A stretch of 55,980 nucleotides of DNA from Hyphomicrobium sp. (GCA_002928955.1 PERT01000017.1:1-55980); one strand, 5' to 3'; numbered from the stretch's first letter, positions 27,595-36,590 are shown. Made by a program: numbers and translations. The notes: generated from the sequence alone by a model not told the origin.

Positions 27595-27933
27595 ATGAAG
27601 CAACCATGCGTGTACATGCTGGCCAGCGGACCCAACGGGGTTTTGTACATCGGCGTAACCAGCGATTTGCACCGACGCATGGCGCTGCACGATCAGGGGC
27701 TGATCGACGGTTTCACGAAGCGATACGGCGTCAAGACACTCGTCTATTTTGAGTTCTTTGCGACAATGCCTGAAGCGATACTGCGGGAGAAGCGTCTGAA
27801 AGAATGGCAGCGCGCCTGGAAAGTGCGGCTGATCCTTGGGATGAACCCTGAATGGTTGAACCTCTACGATCCGGCCACCGGCGAGATTGCAGAGGGTCCT
27901 GCCGATCTGGCAAGGCTCCGCCTCAAGCAATGA
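27595..27933 (+). CDS. Single-domain GIY-YIG endonuclease-like protein
   Basis: 112 residues, essentially one GIY-YIG domain of the UvrC-N/YhbQ kind. The two tyrosine strands are read as CVYMLA (5-10) and LYIGVT (17-22). Other parts are the catalytic-type arginine R27 (DLHRRM), an AILREKRLKEW segment with the conserved acidic residue, and WLNLYDP near the end. No DNA-binding extension. It is framed by palindromic repeats, copy B upstream and copy C 15 nt after its stop. Function in this protein class is not established. Confidence 0.9.
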   Translation: MKQPCVYMLASGPNGVLYIGVTSDLHRRMALHDQGLIDGFTKRYGVKTLVYFEFFATMPEAILREKRLKEWQRAWKVRLILGMNPEWLNLYDPATGEIAEGPADLARLRLKQ

Positions 27934-27948
27934 GTTTGAGGATGCTCA

Positions 27949-27977
27949 CGTGGGTCCCGGCCTGCGCCGGGATGACG
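27949..27977 (+). repeat. Palindromic repeat copy C
   Basis: CGTGGGTCCCGGC-ctgc-GCCGGGATGACG, the same element as copies A and B and inverted relative to B. It sits just after the GIY-YIG stop codon and just before the 3' end of the convergent hypothetical gene. Confidence 0.85.
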
Positions 27978-27982
27978 GTGGT

Positions 27983-28645
27983 TTAGCTGTGGGATGTAAC
28001 CAATTTGCGCCGTTTACGTATCGGCAGCTCCCAGCAGGGATGATCCAGTCCCGGATGGTAGTCCATAACGAAGAAGGCTCGATCGACGAAAGTGGTTTCA
28101 ATTGGTTGCATCGATTTGATGACTGCTTCTGCCATCGATGGATCGAGACCAATCTCGTCCGTGCTGAATACCACGCAATTGACGGGAAACGTCTCGTATT
28201 CCTGCCACTCCTCGTCCTTTGAACGAACGCGTTTCGCAAGTTCGCATTGCAGACTTTCGGAGGTCCACTCACGATACTGCCAGCCCTCAGGAAAGATGGA
28301 GCGGCTACCATTCGCCGATGTTTCAGTGTTCAAGATGCGACGGTTGTTCTTGCGCACCGTCGGGCAACAGAGTTCAGTCAACTCCACTCCCCAGCGCACA
28401 GCGTCGCAGGTCAACTCGGCATCAGGCTTATCGTGGGGTGGATCACGATGCTTCTTCGAAGCTGGGTCGACCTTGAGCCCCAAAGGACCGGCAGCATCGA
28501 TGAAGCCTGACAGTTGCATCCACTCGCTGATGCGTTTGCCTTTGCCCTTGCCGCCGGGATCGTCCGGACCCCAGTCGAAGCCCCCGACGCTCCGCGCCCC
28601 ACGGCGCTTGAGTAGTTCAGCGCATTGCTTTTCGACGTCATCCAT
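27983..28645 (-). CDS. Hypothetical protein with PD-(D/E)XK-like segment
   Basis: 220 residues, no signal or membrane segment. KPDAELTCDAVRWGVELTEL (73-92) resembles the PD-x(n)-ExTEL strand pattern of restriction-endonuclease-like proteins, with D75 and E88 as candidate metal ligands; the usual lysine is replaced by threonine. The rest contains WTSESLQCELAKRVRSKDEEW and is unfamiliar. It is convergent with the GIY-YIG gene and divergent from fdhD. A nuclease role is a guess from one motif. Confidence 0.65.
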   Translation of the reverse strand: MDDVEKQCAELLKRRGARSVGGFDWGPDDPGGKGKGKRISEWMQLSGFIDAAGPLGLKVDPASKKHRDPPHDKPDAELTCDAVRWGVELTELCCPTVRKNNRRILNTETSANGSRSIFPEGWQYREWTSESLQCELAKRVRSKDEEWQEYETFPVNCVVFSTDEIGLDPSMAEAVIKSMQPIETTFVDRAFFVMDYHPGLDHPCWELPIRKRRKLVTSHS

Positions 28646-28711
28646 CTAAAGAGCTTATCATGACTCCATGACAGCGACCTACTGGAGGGCGGTGTGTAAC
28701 CGCGGAAATCT

Positions 28712-29590
28712 GTGAAAGAATTCGAAATCAGGCCGACGCCGGACGATCCGCGGCTGTCGACGGCGGTGGAAGGCATCGACCACGAGCGACGGACGGTATC
28801 AACCGACGTGGTGACGGAGCGGCCATTGACGCTGTTCCTCAACGCCCGCGAGATCGTGACGATGATGACCATCGGCGATCACCCGGACCTGTTGGCCATC
28901 GGTTACCTGCTGAACCAGGGCATGCTGAAAGCCGACGACGTGATCACCGGCATCGACCACAATGACGACATCGAAACGATCGTTGTCCGCACCGAGCGCC
29001 AGACCAACTACGAGGAAAAACTGAAGAAGAAGGTGCAGACGTCTGGCTGCGCTCAGGGCACCGTGTTCGGCGACCTGATGGACGAACTCGACGGGATCCG
29101 GCTCAACCCCGACGCGCGCCTCAAGACGTCTTGGCTTTATGCCCTGACGCGAAAAATCAACACGGAGCCGAGCCTCTATCTCAAGGCTGGCGCGATCCAC
29201 GGCTGCGTGCTGTGCAGAGACGACAAGCCGCTCGTCTACATGGAAGACGTGGGCCGCCACAACGCCATCGACAAGGTCGCGGGGTACATGTTCCGACACC
29301 ATGTCTCGCCCGACGATAAGATCTTCTACACCACCGGCCGGCTGACTTCCGAGATGGTCATCAAGTGCGTGAAGATGCGCATCCCGATCCTCGCCTCGCG
29401 CTCAGGCTTCACCGCTTGGGGGGTCGAGCTTGCAAAGAAGACCGGCCTCACGCTGATCGGGCGGGCGCGCGGCAAGCGCTTTGTGTGCCTCGCCGGCGCC
29501 GAACGGCTGGTGTTCGACGCGGACGCGAAGGCCATCGACGAGGACGATCGCAAGCACGCCCGGAAGGGCTCCAATGCGGACATGGACTGA
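28712..29590 (+). CDS. fdhD: Formate dehydrogenase accessory sulfurtransferase FdhD
   Basis: 292 residues. FdhD passes sulfur to the molybdenum cofactor of formate dehydrogenase. The EDVGRHNAIDKVAGYM and SRSGFTAWGVELAKKTGLTLIGRARG segments are characteristic. The usual CxxC of the mobile loop reads C113-A-Q-G here, leaving one cysteine, while C165-V-L-C168 occurs later. GTG start at 28712. First gene of an apparently co-translated set with mobA; the next start overlaps its stop as TGATG. Confidence 0.93.
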   Translation: MKEFEIRPTPDDPRLSTAVEGIDHERRTVSTDVVTERPLTLFLNAREIVTMMTIGDHPDLLAIGYLLNQGMLKADDVITGIDHNDDIETIVVRTERQTNYEEKLKKKVQTSGCAQGTVFGDLMDELDGIRLNPDARLKTSWLYALTRKINTEPSLYLKAGAIHGCVLCRDDKPLVYMEDVGRHNAIDKVAGYMFRHHVSPDDKIFYTTGRLTSEMVIKCVKMRIPILASRSGFTAWGVELAKKTGLTLIGRARGKRFVCLAGAERLVFDADAKAIDEDDRKHARKGSNADMD

Positions 29591-29940
29591 TGGGCCGGCT
29601 CGCATCATCAATGGACATCGAACCGGAACCGGATTGGTGGCTTGGCCTGGTCGAGGTGGGCAAGCCCGACAGCGGCATCCTCTACGCAGAGGAGGTCGAG
29701 GGCGCATACGCATGGGCAGCAGCCGAAGCAAGGTGCGCGGACGAAGCGGCTATCCTGATCCGCAGCCATTTCTCGGCGGACAACCTCGTCGTTGCCGGGT
29801 TCGAGTGCCTGTTCTCAGCCGACTTCGCCGAAATCCTGCACTATGATGGGCGGCTTGCCGCCACGCTACAAGGGAAACCACGGGGCCACCGCGTTGCACG
29901 TGGGGCACTGCACTACTTTGCGGCGGAGGCCGAGGCATGA
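29590..29940 (+). CDS. Unknown protein in the fdhD-mobA operon
   Basis: 116 residues, acidic, no helix or signal. It contains EPEPDWWLGLVEVGKPDSGILYAEE, AYAWAAAEARCADEAAILIRSHFSADNL and FAEILHYDG. The start shares one base with the fdhD stop (TGATG), and the end overlaps mobA by 4 nt (ATGA), so it is translated as part of the Moco operon. I do not recognise the family. A part in cofactor delivery is suggested only by context. Confidence 0.75.
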   Translation: MGRLASSMDIEPEPDWWLGLVEVGKPDSGILYAEEVEGAYAWAAAEARCADEAAILIRSHFSADNLVVAGFECLFSADFAEILHYDGRLAATLQGKPRGHRVARGALHYFAAEAEA

Positions 29941-30611
29941 AGGAACGGCGGACTGACATCACCGGCGTGCTGCTAGCCGGCGGCCAGTCGCGACGCATGT
30001 TTGGCGGCGGCGAGGGCGCAAGCTCACCCGTGTCTGGCGATAAAGGACTTCTGGATATCGGCGGCAAGCCCATGCTTGGCCACGTGATCGCGGGGCTTGC
30101 GCCGCAAGTCGGTCGCATGGTGATCAATGCCAATGGTGATCCCTCCCGGTTTGCGCAGTTCGTTCTGCCGGTCGTTGCCGATACCATCGCAGACTTTGCC
30201 GGACCGCTGGCCGGCGTGCTGGCGGCGATGCGCTGGTCGGCGCGGGAGGCACAGGACGCGCGCTTCATCGCGACGGTCTCGACTGACGCCCCGTTCCTTC
30301 CTGGCGATCTCGTGGCTAGGCTGGCCGCGACGGAACGCGAGCAGCCCGGCGGCATAGCGATTGCGCAATCGGGCGGCGCTTTGCATCCGGTGATCGGGCT
30401 GTGGCCGGTCAGGCTGGCCGACGACCTCGAAGATGCGCTCAACCAAGGTGTCCGGAAGGTGCTGGCATGGACCGACCGGCATGGTACCATACCCGTTGAA
30501 TTCGATTTCGTACGGATCGGCGTCAAGACCGTCGACCCGTTCTTCAACGCCAACACGCCCGACGAGCTCGCGGAAGCGCGACGGCTTATCGCGGCCCGAA
30601 AAGATACTTGA
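29937..30611 (+). CDS. mobA: Molybdenum cofactor guanylyltransferase MobA
   Basis: 224-residue nucleotidyltransferase joining GMP to molybdopterin to give the MGD cofactor of DMSO-reductase-family enzymes. N-terminal LAGGQSRRM (13-21) and K36 (GDKGLL) bind GTP; VSTDAPFLP carries metal-binding D117. Between RRM and GDK there is a Gly/Ser-rich stretch about ten residues longer than in E. coli MobA. The start overlaps the previous gene; mobB follows by 9 nt. Confidence 0.93.
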   Translation: MKERRTDITGVLLAGGQSRRMFGGGEGASSPVSGDKGLLDIGGKPMLGHVIAGLAPQVGRMVINANGDPSRFAQFVLPVVADTIADFAGPLAGVLAAMRWSAREAQDARFIATVSTDAPFLPGDLVARLAATEREQPGGIAIAQSGGALHPVIGLWPVRLADDLEDALNQGVRKVLAWTDRHGTIPVEFDFVRIGVKTVDPFFNANTPDELAEARRLIAARKDT

Positions 30612-30620
30612 GGGGCCACA

Positions 30621-31184
30621 TTGGCCGATAGGATAACGCCGATCATCGGCATCGCAGGCTGGAAGAAGTCGGGCAAGACCACGTTGACCGTGCGACTGGT
30701 CGCCGAGTTCACGCGCCGGGGCTTGAAGGTGGCGACAGTGAAACATGCCCACCACGAGTTCCAGATCGACGACGGCGAGACCGACAGCGCGCGGCACCGC
30801 CAGGCCGGCGCATCACAAGTGGCCGTGGTTTCCAGCAAGCGATGGGCCGTCGTGACGGAACTCGATGGCGCACCGGAGCCCAACTTCGAGGAGGTCATTG
30901 CGTGTCTCGAGCCGGCTGATCTGATTATTGTCGAAGGCTATAAGACGGCGGCCATTCCGAAGATCGAGGCGCGGCGCACGGCTCAGATCAGCAAGCGGCC
31001 GCTGGCACCCGACGACCCGCAGGTGATCGCAATTGCGGCCGACCATGCGGTGGAGGATGCGTCTCTGCCGACGTTCGATCTCGACGACGTCGAAGCTATC
31101 GCTGACCACATTGCGCGGACACTGGGCCTCGGCGCTGGCAGGTGCGCCGGGAAACGAAGCAGAACCGCGGACCAACACTCGTGA
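30621..31184 (+). CDS. mobB: Molybdopterin-guanine dinucleotide biosynthesis protein MobB
   Basis: 187-residue P-loop GTP-binding protein that assists MobA. Walker A GWKKSGKTT lies at 13-21; VATVKHAHHEFQIDDGETDSARHRQAGA and DLIIVEGYKTAAIPKIE are family hallmarks. TTG start at 30621, preceded by AGGGG at 5 nt. The last 15 or so residues, Arg/Ser-rich, are unconserved in type. The next gene begins 13 nt downstream. Confidence 0.93.
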   Translation: MADRITPIIGIAGWKKSGKTTLTVRLVAEFTRRGLKVATVKHAHHEFQIDDGETDSARHRQAGASQVAVVSSKRWAVVTELDGAPEPNFEEVIACLEPADLIIVEGYKTAAIPKIEARRTAQISKRPLAPDDPQVIAIAADHAVEDASLPTFDLDDVEAIADHIARTLGLGAGRCAGKRSRTADQHS

Positions 31185-31197
31185 CGGCATCCGCGCC

Positions 31198-32118
31198 ATG
31201 AAACCCCGCCGCTTCGACACCGCGCGCGTGTTCTCAGTGCTCATCGCTGTCGTGACGACATTACTCAATTCAGCGCCCTCGGTTTTGGCCAGCGAGGACC
31301 CCAAAGTGCCGTCGGGCCGGGATCCGAGCGGCATCCCCGTCGCGATCATAGGTCCTGGCATCGACTACCTTGCGCCAGAAGTGTCATCACGACTCGCGCG
31401 CGACGGCGAGGGCGACATCATCGGCTGGGATTTCATCGATGGCGATCTGAGGCCCTACGAGGCACCTGAAACTTGCACGCCCCGATCGGGCTGCGATGCT
31501 GCGACCGCGTCGGGATCGCGTGCATCGCAATTGTTCCTTGCCGAGGCCGATCGCAGCCGGTTGATCGTATTGCGGACCAAGGACGGCGACCGCGGCCAGT
31601 TCGCAAGCGCGGTCGCATTCGCCAGCAAGAGCCCGGCGCGGATCATCCCGACCTTCGCCGCCGACGCAACCGGAGCCGGGCCGGACTGGGACATGCTCAT
31701 CCAGGCCGCACGACGATTCTCGAACCTGCTGTTCATCGTCCCGGCCTATGGCCCCGCAATCACCATTCCGGGCTTTGAAAGCATGGCGCTCGGAAACCTG
31801 CTGGTTGTTGCCCCGGCAGGGGAGGCCGGCGATCTGCTCGCGGGCCGCGCCGATGCCCCTCCTCCATCGGCAGATGTCGCCGCCACCGTCGATGCAACGG
31901 ATGGTCGCCTAGCGCTTCGGGAGCGCGCTGTCGCCGAGCGGGCAGCAGCCCGGGTTGCTGCGATGGCCGCACGGCTCTATGCCAAGGATCCGGTCATGAA
32001 TGTGCATGAGCTGAAGGCACGGCTGTTGCAGCTTGCCAAGCCGCTGGCCGCTCCGCACGACCGGTTTGTCCGTTCGGGCTGGTTCGCATCGCCGCGGCGT
32101 CACGATTGGGCAGACTGA
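31198..32118 (+). CDS. Secreted subtilase-fold protein lacking the catalytic triad
   Basis: 306 residues with a signal peptide ending near SVLA. VAIIGPGIDYLAPEVSSRL (48-66) and GWDFIDGDLRP (76-86) read as an S8 subtilase, but the catalytic Asp of D-T-G is glycine (G52). The HGTHVAG region is SGSRASQLF (105-113). The GTSMA serine block is replaced by LRERAVAERAAARVAAMAARLYAKDP, although the downstream LKARLLQLAKP helix is kept. Most likely an inactive periplasmic homologue. It sits 13 nt after mobB, so probably in the same operon. Confidence 0.7.
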   Translation: MKPRRFDTARVFSVLIAVVTTLLNSAPSVLASEDPKVPSGRDPSGIPVAIIGPGIDYLAPEVSSRLARDGEGDIIGWDFIDGDLRPYEAPETCTPRSGCDAATASGSRASQLFLAEADRSRLIVLRTKDGDRGQFASAVAFASKSPARIIPTFAADATGAGPDWDMLIQAARRFSNLLFIVPAYGPAITIPGFESMALGNLLVVAPAGEAGDLLAGRADAPPPSADVAATVDATDGRLALRERAVAERAAARVAAMAARLYAKDPVMNVHELKARLLQLAKPLAAPHDRFVRSGWFASPRRHDWAD

Positions 32119-32168
32119 CGTGAAGAACAGACATGGCGTCGGAACGGCTGCCCAGGAGGAAATCGGGG

Positions 32169-32471
32169 ATGAGTAAAAGTGGTGGTAACCGCGGTCAGGA
32201 GAAGCCCGCCCAGAATGCGACGCTCGACATCAATGGGTTCCTGAAGCTCGCCGGGACCTTCATCGACGTCGCCAATAAGGCCAACCAGCGCGTCAACGCC
32301 ACCGACCTGCACAAGGCCTTCCTGTGGGCCGCGTCGCGCTACAATGCCCATGTGGCACGGGTGGTCCTCGAGGTACCGGACGATGAAGCCTTCATTGCCG
32401 AGATGACCAAGATCTACCAGGACATGCTGCGCCAGAATCTCGCGGACCCGGCCATTAAACCACCGGCTTGA
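32169..32471 (+). CDS. DUF5076 domain protein
   Basis: 100 residues, matching the DUF5076 family seen in Hyphomicrobiales: NGFLKLAGTFIDVANKANQRVNATDLHKAFLWAASRYNAHVARVVL and DEAFIAEMTKIYQDMLRQNL. ATG 32169 is preceded by AGGAGG. No known function; no signal peptide. It follows the pseudo-subtilase by 50 nt on the same strand. Confidence 0.8.
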   Translation: MSKSGGNRGQEKPAQNATLDINGFLKLAGTFIDVANKANQRVNATDLHKAFLWAASRYNAHVARVVLEVPDDEAFIAEMTKIYQDMLRQNLADPAIKPPA

Positions 32472-32700
32472 ACGAGCAGGAACGCGACCCCATACCCTGG
32501 CGAAGAGTTTGAATTCGACCGTCCCAGACGCCACACGGGGATTTCACGCTCGAGCGCACCCGTGGCTGTTGTGCACCGCTCCAAGGATGGTTCCGTGCGA
32601 GGCCGTGTCCTGCCGATCCCCCCCTGATATAAGCCCACCCATGGCACATCGAATCATCGGCGTCCACACTGCGGGCGCTCAATCGCGAGGGATCCAGACG

Positions 32701-32877
32701 ATGGGACTAAAAGCACCCGGCATTCTCACGTTCATGCTGTCGGTTATCATTACCGTGGTCGTCCTGGTCGCCATGTTCTTCGGCGCGAACATCCCACTGC
32801 TCAAAGGCAACGAGTTCTGGGCATTGCTGGTGGCTCAGTTCATCCTGATCACGGGCTGCTTGATGCGCGGCATGTAG
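32701..32877 (+). CDS. Small two-helix membrane protein
   Basis: 58 residues: MGLKAPGILTFMLSVIITVVVLVAMFF, a short NIPLLKGNEF loop, then WALLVAQFILITGCLMRGM. Similar small proteins are common in rhizobial genomes but uncharacterised. ATG 32701 is chosen because the upstream in-frame extension (from 32509) is low in features. Confidence 0.7.
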   Translation: MGLKAPGILTFMLSVIITVVVLVAMFFGANIPLLKGNEFWALLVAQFILITGCLMRGM

Positions 32878-33029
32878 GGCTCTCGGTGTCGGTCGGCATT
32901 CCATTGCAGTGCAACATGAATCCGCTCGCGACCAGAGGTTATTGTGCACGAGCACTTTTACGTGTGCCTTTCTGTCGCGCGGCAGAGAGCAGGCTGGAAA
33001 AGTACCTGTCGCGGTGGCGTAATCGCCGC

Positions 33030-33218
33030 ATGATGGAAAACAACCTGACAGATCATTCACCCATCGGGCGCCGCATCAGGCTCTCGACCCGTGAGATCGC
33101 ACTCTCGGTGATGCTGACCGTCGCGGCTCTGGCGGCGGTCGTCGCGGCCCGTCTCGGCAACGGCGATGAAGAGGCCGCACTGTCGAGGCCTATGGTCTCG
33201 GAAGTGCCGAGGCCATAG
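33030..33218 (+). CDS. Possible small single-helix protein
   Basis: 62 codons from ATG 33030: a polar start MMENNLTDHSPIGRRIRLS, one helix EIALSVMLTVAALAAVVAARLG, and a short acidic/proline tail. No clear ribosome-binding site. It may be a chance frame, although the helix and clean length are protein-like. Confidence 0.35.
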   Translation: MMENNLTDHSPIGRRIRLSTREIALSVMLTVAALAAVVAARLGNGDEEAALSRPMVSEVPRP

Positions 33219-33307
33219 GGGCTTCACGCGGCCACAGCCCGTCGGGCACTGTGCGCGACGCATTGCCTAAGCGTGCTCAGACGTAATATGCAAGGGTGCG
33301 ATGTCCG

Positions 33308-34321
33308 TTACTTCGGCCCGGAACGGTTTGCCTGGGACTCATTCGTCTCGAACTCATTGAATGAATAGGTCCGGCCGCAGAACTCACAGGTGACGACAAA
33401 CCTGCCGTCTGGGTCGCGAAGGTCCGACAGACCCTCGGCGCCGAATTGGCCGAGGAACATGGCGATCCGCTCCCGCGAGCAACGGCAGTACGACCGCAGC
33501 GGCACGGCTGGCTGTACGCGCACGCCCTCCTCGTGGAACAGGCGATAGAGCAGGCGCTCGGGCGGCAGCGTCGGATCGAGAAGCTCATGATCCTCGACCG
33601 TCTCGGCCAGAATGCGTGCGCGCCGCCAGTTCTCCTCGTCCCCGCCCGGCTGCCACTTGCCATGTTCGGCGAGGTCGCCCTCGGGCGGATCCCCGACGCC
33701 TTCCGCGGTGAGATGCTGGATCATCAGTCCGGCCGCGCGCCAGCGCCAGCTGCCAGCCCGCGCACCCGGATCGTTCGAATAATGGCGTGCGACCACCAGC
33801 TTCAGGAACGTTGGCAACTGCTCGGATTGCCGGAAATAGGTGAGTGCTGCGTCACTCAGCGACTGCCCTTCGAGGGCGACGATCCCCTGGTACGTATCGC
33901 GCCCCTCGCCCGGCTCGATGGTCAACGCCAGGTTGCCGGCGCCGAGCAGTGTCACGGTCCGGGCGACATCGTGCGAGACCTCCGCCAAGCGGGCCTTGGC
34001 GAACGACGCGTAGCCCCTGAGCCGCCCAGGCACTTCATAGTTCACCGCGAGCGCGCGCAGAATGCCGTCGGTACGGGTCTCCAGAATGAGCCGGCCCTGA
34101 AGCCGCAACGCAGATCCCAGCATGGCAGTCAATGCCAAGGCTTCGCCGAGCGCACGGCTCACGGGTTCGGGGTAATCGTGCCGGGCGAGCACATCGTCGG
34201 CCACGGTCGCCAGCCGGACGAGCCGGCCCTCGACCCCTGAGCGGACCGTCCGGAACGGCAGCACGGCGTCATCGCCTGGGAGCGCAGTCCGGCTAATCTC
34301 AACGCGCTGATCTTCGTCCAT
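33308..34321 (-). CDS. hslO: Redox-regulated chaperone Hsp33
   Basis: 337-residue holdase that becomes active when its zinc cysteines are oxidised. The C-terminal zinc site is visible as SYCRCSRERI near residue 280 and VTCEFCGRTY near 314. The N-terminal domain has EALALTAMLGSALRLQGRLILE. It is longer than E. coli Hsp33 (292 aa), mainly through insertions in the middle and the C-terminal tail. It follows argF by 42 nt, an order common in alphaproteobacteria. Confidence 0.93.
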   Translation of the reverse strand: MDEDQRVEISRTALPGDDAVLPFRTVRSGVEGRLVRLATVADDVLARHDYPEPVSRALGEALALTAMLGSALRLQGRLILETRTDGILRALAVNYEVPGRLRGYASFAKARLAEVSHDVARTVTLLGAGNLALTIEPGEGRDTYQGIVALEGQSLSDAALTYFRQSEQLPTFLKLVVARHYSNDPGARAGSWRWRAAGLMIQHLTAEGVGDPPEGDLAEHGKWQPGGDEENWRRARILAETVEDHELLDPTLPPERLLYRLFHEEGVRVQPAVPLRSYCRCSRERIAMFLGQFGAEGLSDLRDPDGRFVVTCEFCGRTYSFNEFETNESQANRSGPK

Positions 34322-34363
34322 GGGACGCCTTTCGATGACGGGTCGGATCGTGCGCGGCGCGCT

Positions 34364-35287
34364 TCATCCGCCGCCCAGGCACCACGCGAGGATCGCCTTC
34401 TGGGCATGCAGCCGATTCTCGGCCTCATCGAAAACCACAGAATGCGGGCCGTCGATCACTTCGGCTGACACCTCGTGGCCGCGATAGGCCGGAAGGCAAT
34501 GCATGAAAATGGCGTCCTTGCCCGCCTTGGCCATCAGTTCGTTACCGACTGCGTAAGGCTTCAACAGCTGCTTACGGTGGGCGGCATCGGTCTGGCCCAT
34601 CGAGACCCAGGTGTCGGTGACCACGCAATCGACGCCACGCACGGCCTTCACCGGATCGTCGGTGATGACCACATCACCCTTCTCGCGCTTGACCCAGGAG
34701 ATCACGGAGGTCTCGGGCCTCAACTCGGCCGGACATGCGATCCTGAGCGAGAACCCGAACTTCACAGCCGCATGCATCCAGGACGCAGCGACGTTGTTGC
34801 CGTCCCCGATCCACGCCACAGCGCGACCCTTGAGCGGCCCCTTGAACTCCTCGAAGGTGAGCAGATCAGCCATCACTTGGCAGGGGTGGCTCTTTTCGGT
34901 CAATCCATTGATCACCGGCACGCTCGCGTGACGGGCAAGTTCCATCACCGTCTCGTGCGCATTGGCGCGGATCATGATGACGTCGATGTAGCGCGATAGC
35001 ACGCGCGCGGTATCGGCGATACTCTCGCCACGACCAAGCTGCAGGTCGGTGTGGTTGAGCGGGATCGTCTGACCGCCGAGCTGCCGCATGGCGACGTCGA
35101 ACGACAGCCGCGTCCGCGTCGACGGCTTCTCGAATACCATCGCGAGCACGGCATCCTTGATACCCTTTGGCCTGTGTTTCAAAGGCGTTCGCTTGCCCGC
35201 GCGCTTCATGGCGTGCGCTGCATCGAGGATCTGACGTAGCGTTTTGGTGTCGATGGAATCGAGATCGATGAAATGCCTGATGCCCAT
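34364..35287 (-). CDS. argF: Ornithine carbamoyltransferase
   Basis: 307 residues; makes citrulline from ornithine and carbamoyl phosphate in arginine synthesis. The carbamoyl-phosphate sites STRTR (56-60) and HPCQ (134-137) are intact. The ornithine-loop DTWVSMGQ (225-232) and HCLPAYRG (263-270) are also present. Normal length. argD is 30 nt upstream and hslO downstream on the same strand. Confidence 0.97.
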   Translation of the reverse strand: MGIRHFIDLDSIDTKTLRQILDAAHAMKRAGKRTPLKHRPKGIKDAVLAMVFEKPSTRTRLSFDVAMRQLGGQTIPLNHTDLQLGRGESIADTARVLSRYIDVIMIRANAHETVMELARHASVPVINGLTEKSHPCQVMADLLTFEEFKGPLKGRAVAWIGDGNNVAASWMHAAVKFGFSLRIACPAELRPETSVISWVKREKGDVVITDDPVKAVRGVDCVVTDTWVSMGQTDAAHRKQLLKPYAVGNELMAKAGKDAIFMHCLPAYRGHEVSAEVIDGPHSVVFDEAENRLHAQKAILAWCLGGG

Positions 35288-35317
35288 GGCGTGAAGCCAT
35301 TTCTCCTGTGAGATTGA

Positions 35318-36571
35318 TTATGATTTCAGCAGCGTCGCATCGAACCGGGCGAACACGCGGGCGAGGCGGCTTAGCGCATCCCCGATCTCGTGGTCCTCGA
35401 CGATGAGCGGCGGCAACACGCGCGCAACGTTGTCGCCGGCGCCGACCAGCAGCAAATGTTCGGTTGACGCGGCCGCCCGGACGACCTCGGCTGCATTAGG
35501 CTTCAACTTGATACCCATCAGCAAACCGTGACCGCGAATTGCCTCGACGACGCTCGGGAACTGATCCTTGAGGCCTTCGAGGCCCTGCTTGAGCCGCAGC
35601 GCTTTCAATTGGACGGCTTCCAAGAAACCATCTTCCAGCATGACGTCCAGCACGGCATTGCCGACGGCCATCGCCAGCGGATTGCCGCCAAACGTCGACC
35701 CGTGGGTGCCAGCCGTCATGCCGATCGCCGCTCTTTCTGTCGCGAGCACCGCACCCAGCGGAAAGCCGCCGCCGATGCCCTTGGCCACCGCCATCAGATC
35801 GGGCGTGATGCCGGCCCATTCGTGAGCGAACAGCTTACCGGTGCGTCCCATGCCACACTGGACTTCGTCGAAGATCAACAAAAGGCCATGGCGATCGCAG
35901 AGATCACGCAAGCCCCGCAGGCACGGCCCGGGCACCGTCCGCACGCCGCCCTCGCCCTGCACGGGTTCGATCATGATCGCTGCGGTTTCGGGGCCAACAG
36001 CCGCTTCGAGCGCACGGTGATCGCCGAACGCCACCTGATCGAAGCCATCCGATGCGGGCCCGAAGCCCTCGAGGTATTTCTCGTTGCCGCCGGCTGCGAG
36101 CGTCGCCAGCGTGCGCCCATGGAAAGCGCCCTTGAAGGTGACAATGCGCCATCGCTCAGGGTGGCCCGCGACGTAGTGGTAGCGCCGCGCAGCTTTGAAC
36201 GCTCCCTCACAAGCCTCGGCGCCGGAATTGCAAAAGAACACGCGGTCAGCGAACGTGGCCGCAACCAGACGTTCTGCAAGCCGCTCTTGGCCTGCGACAC
36301 GATAGAGATTGGAGGTGTGCCAAAGCTTTGCGGCCTGATCAGTCAGGGCCTTGACGAGCAGCGGATGCGCGTGCCCGAGCGCATTGACCGCCACGCCGGA
36401 TGCAAAGTCGAGATAGCGTTGACCATCGGTGGCGATCAGCCACGAACCCTCGCCGCGCTCAAACACAACATCCTGCCGCGCATAGGTCGCCATCACCGCA
36501 GGCGCGTAGCCGAGGGGCGTTACAGGAGCAACTGTGGCCTCAGGCCGGCTCGCCGACGAGGGCTTGGACAT
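35318..36571 (-). CDS. argD: Acetylornithine aminotransferase (class III)
   Basis: 417-residue PLP enzyme converting N-acetylglutamate semialdehyde to N-acetylornithine. The PLP lysine is K264 in [14 protein letters not shown], and D235 in [15 protein letters not shown] contacts the cofactor ring; [15 protein letters not shown] binds phosphate. First gene of argD-argF-hslO. Its leader carries a good promoter and a terminator-like hairpin ending 20 nt before the start codon, which suggests regulated readthrough. Confidence 0.94.
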   Translation of the reverse strand: MSKPSSASRPEATVAPVTPLGYAPAVMATYARQDVVFERGEGSWLIATDGQRYLDFASGVAVNALGHAHPLLVKALTDQAAKLWHTSNLYRVAGQERLAERLVAATFADRVFFCNSGAEACEGAFKAARRYHYVAGHPERWRIVTFKGAFHGRTLATLAAGGNEKYLEGFGPASDGFDQVAFGDHRALEAAVGPETAAIMIEPVQGEGGVRTVPGPCLRGLRDLCDRHGLLLIFDEVQCGMGRTGKLFAHEWAGITPDLMAVAKGIGGGFPLGAVLATERAAIGMTAGTHGSTFGGNPLAMAVGNAVLDVMLEDGFLEAVQLKALRLKQGLEGLKDQFPSVVEAIRGHGLLMGIKLKPNAAEVVRAAASTEHLLLVGAGDNVARVLPPLIVEDHEIGDALSRLARVFARFDATLLKS

Positions 36572-36590
36572 CGCGGGTCCACCCTGGCTT

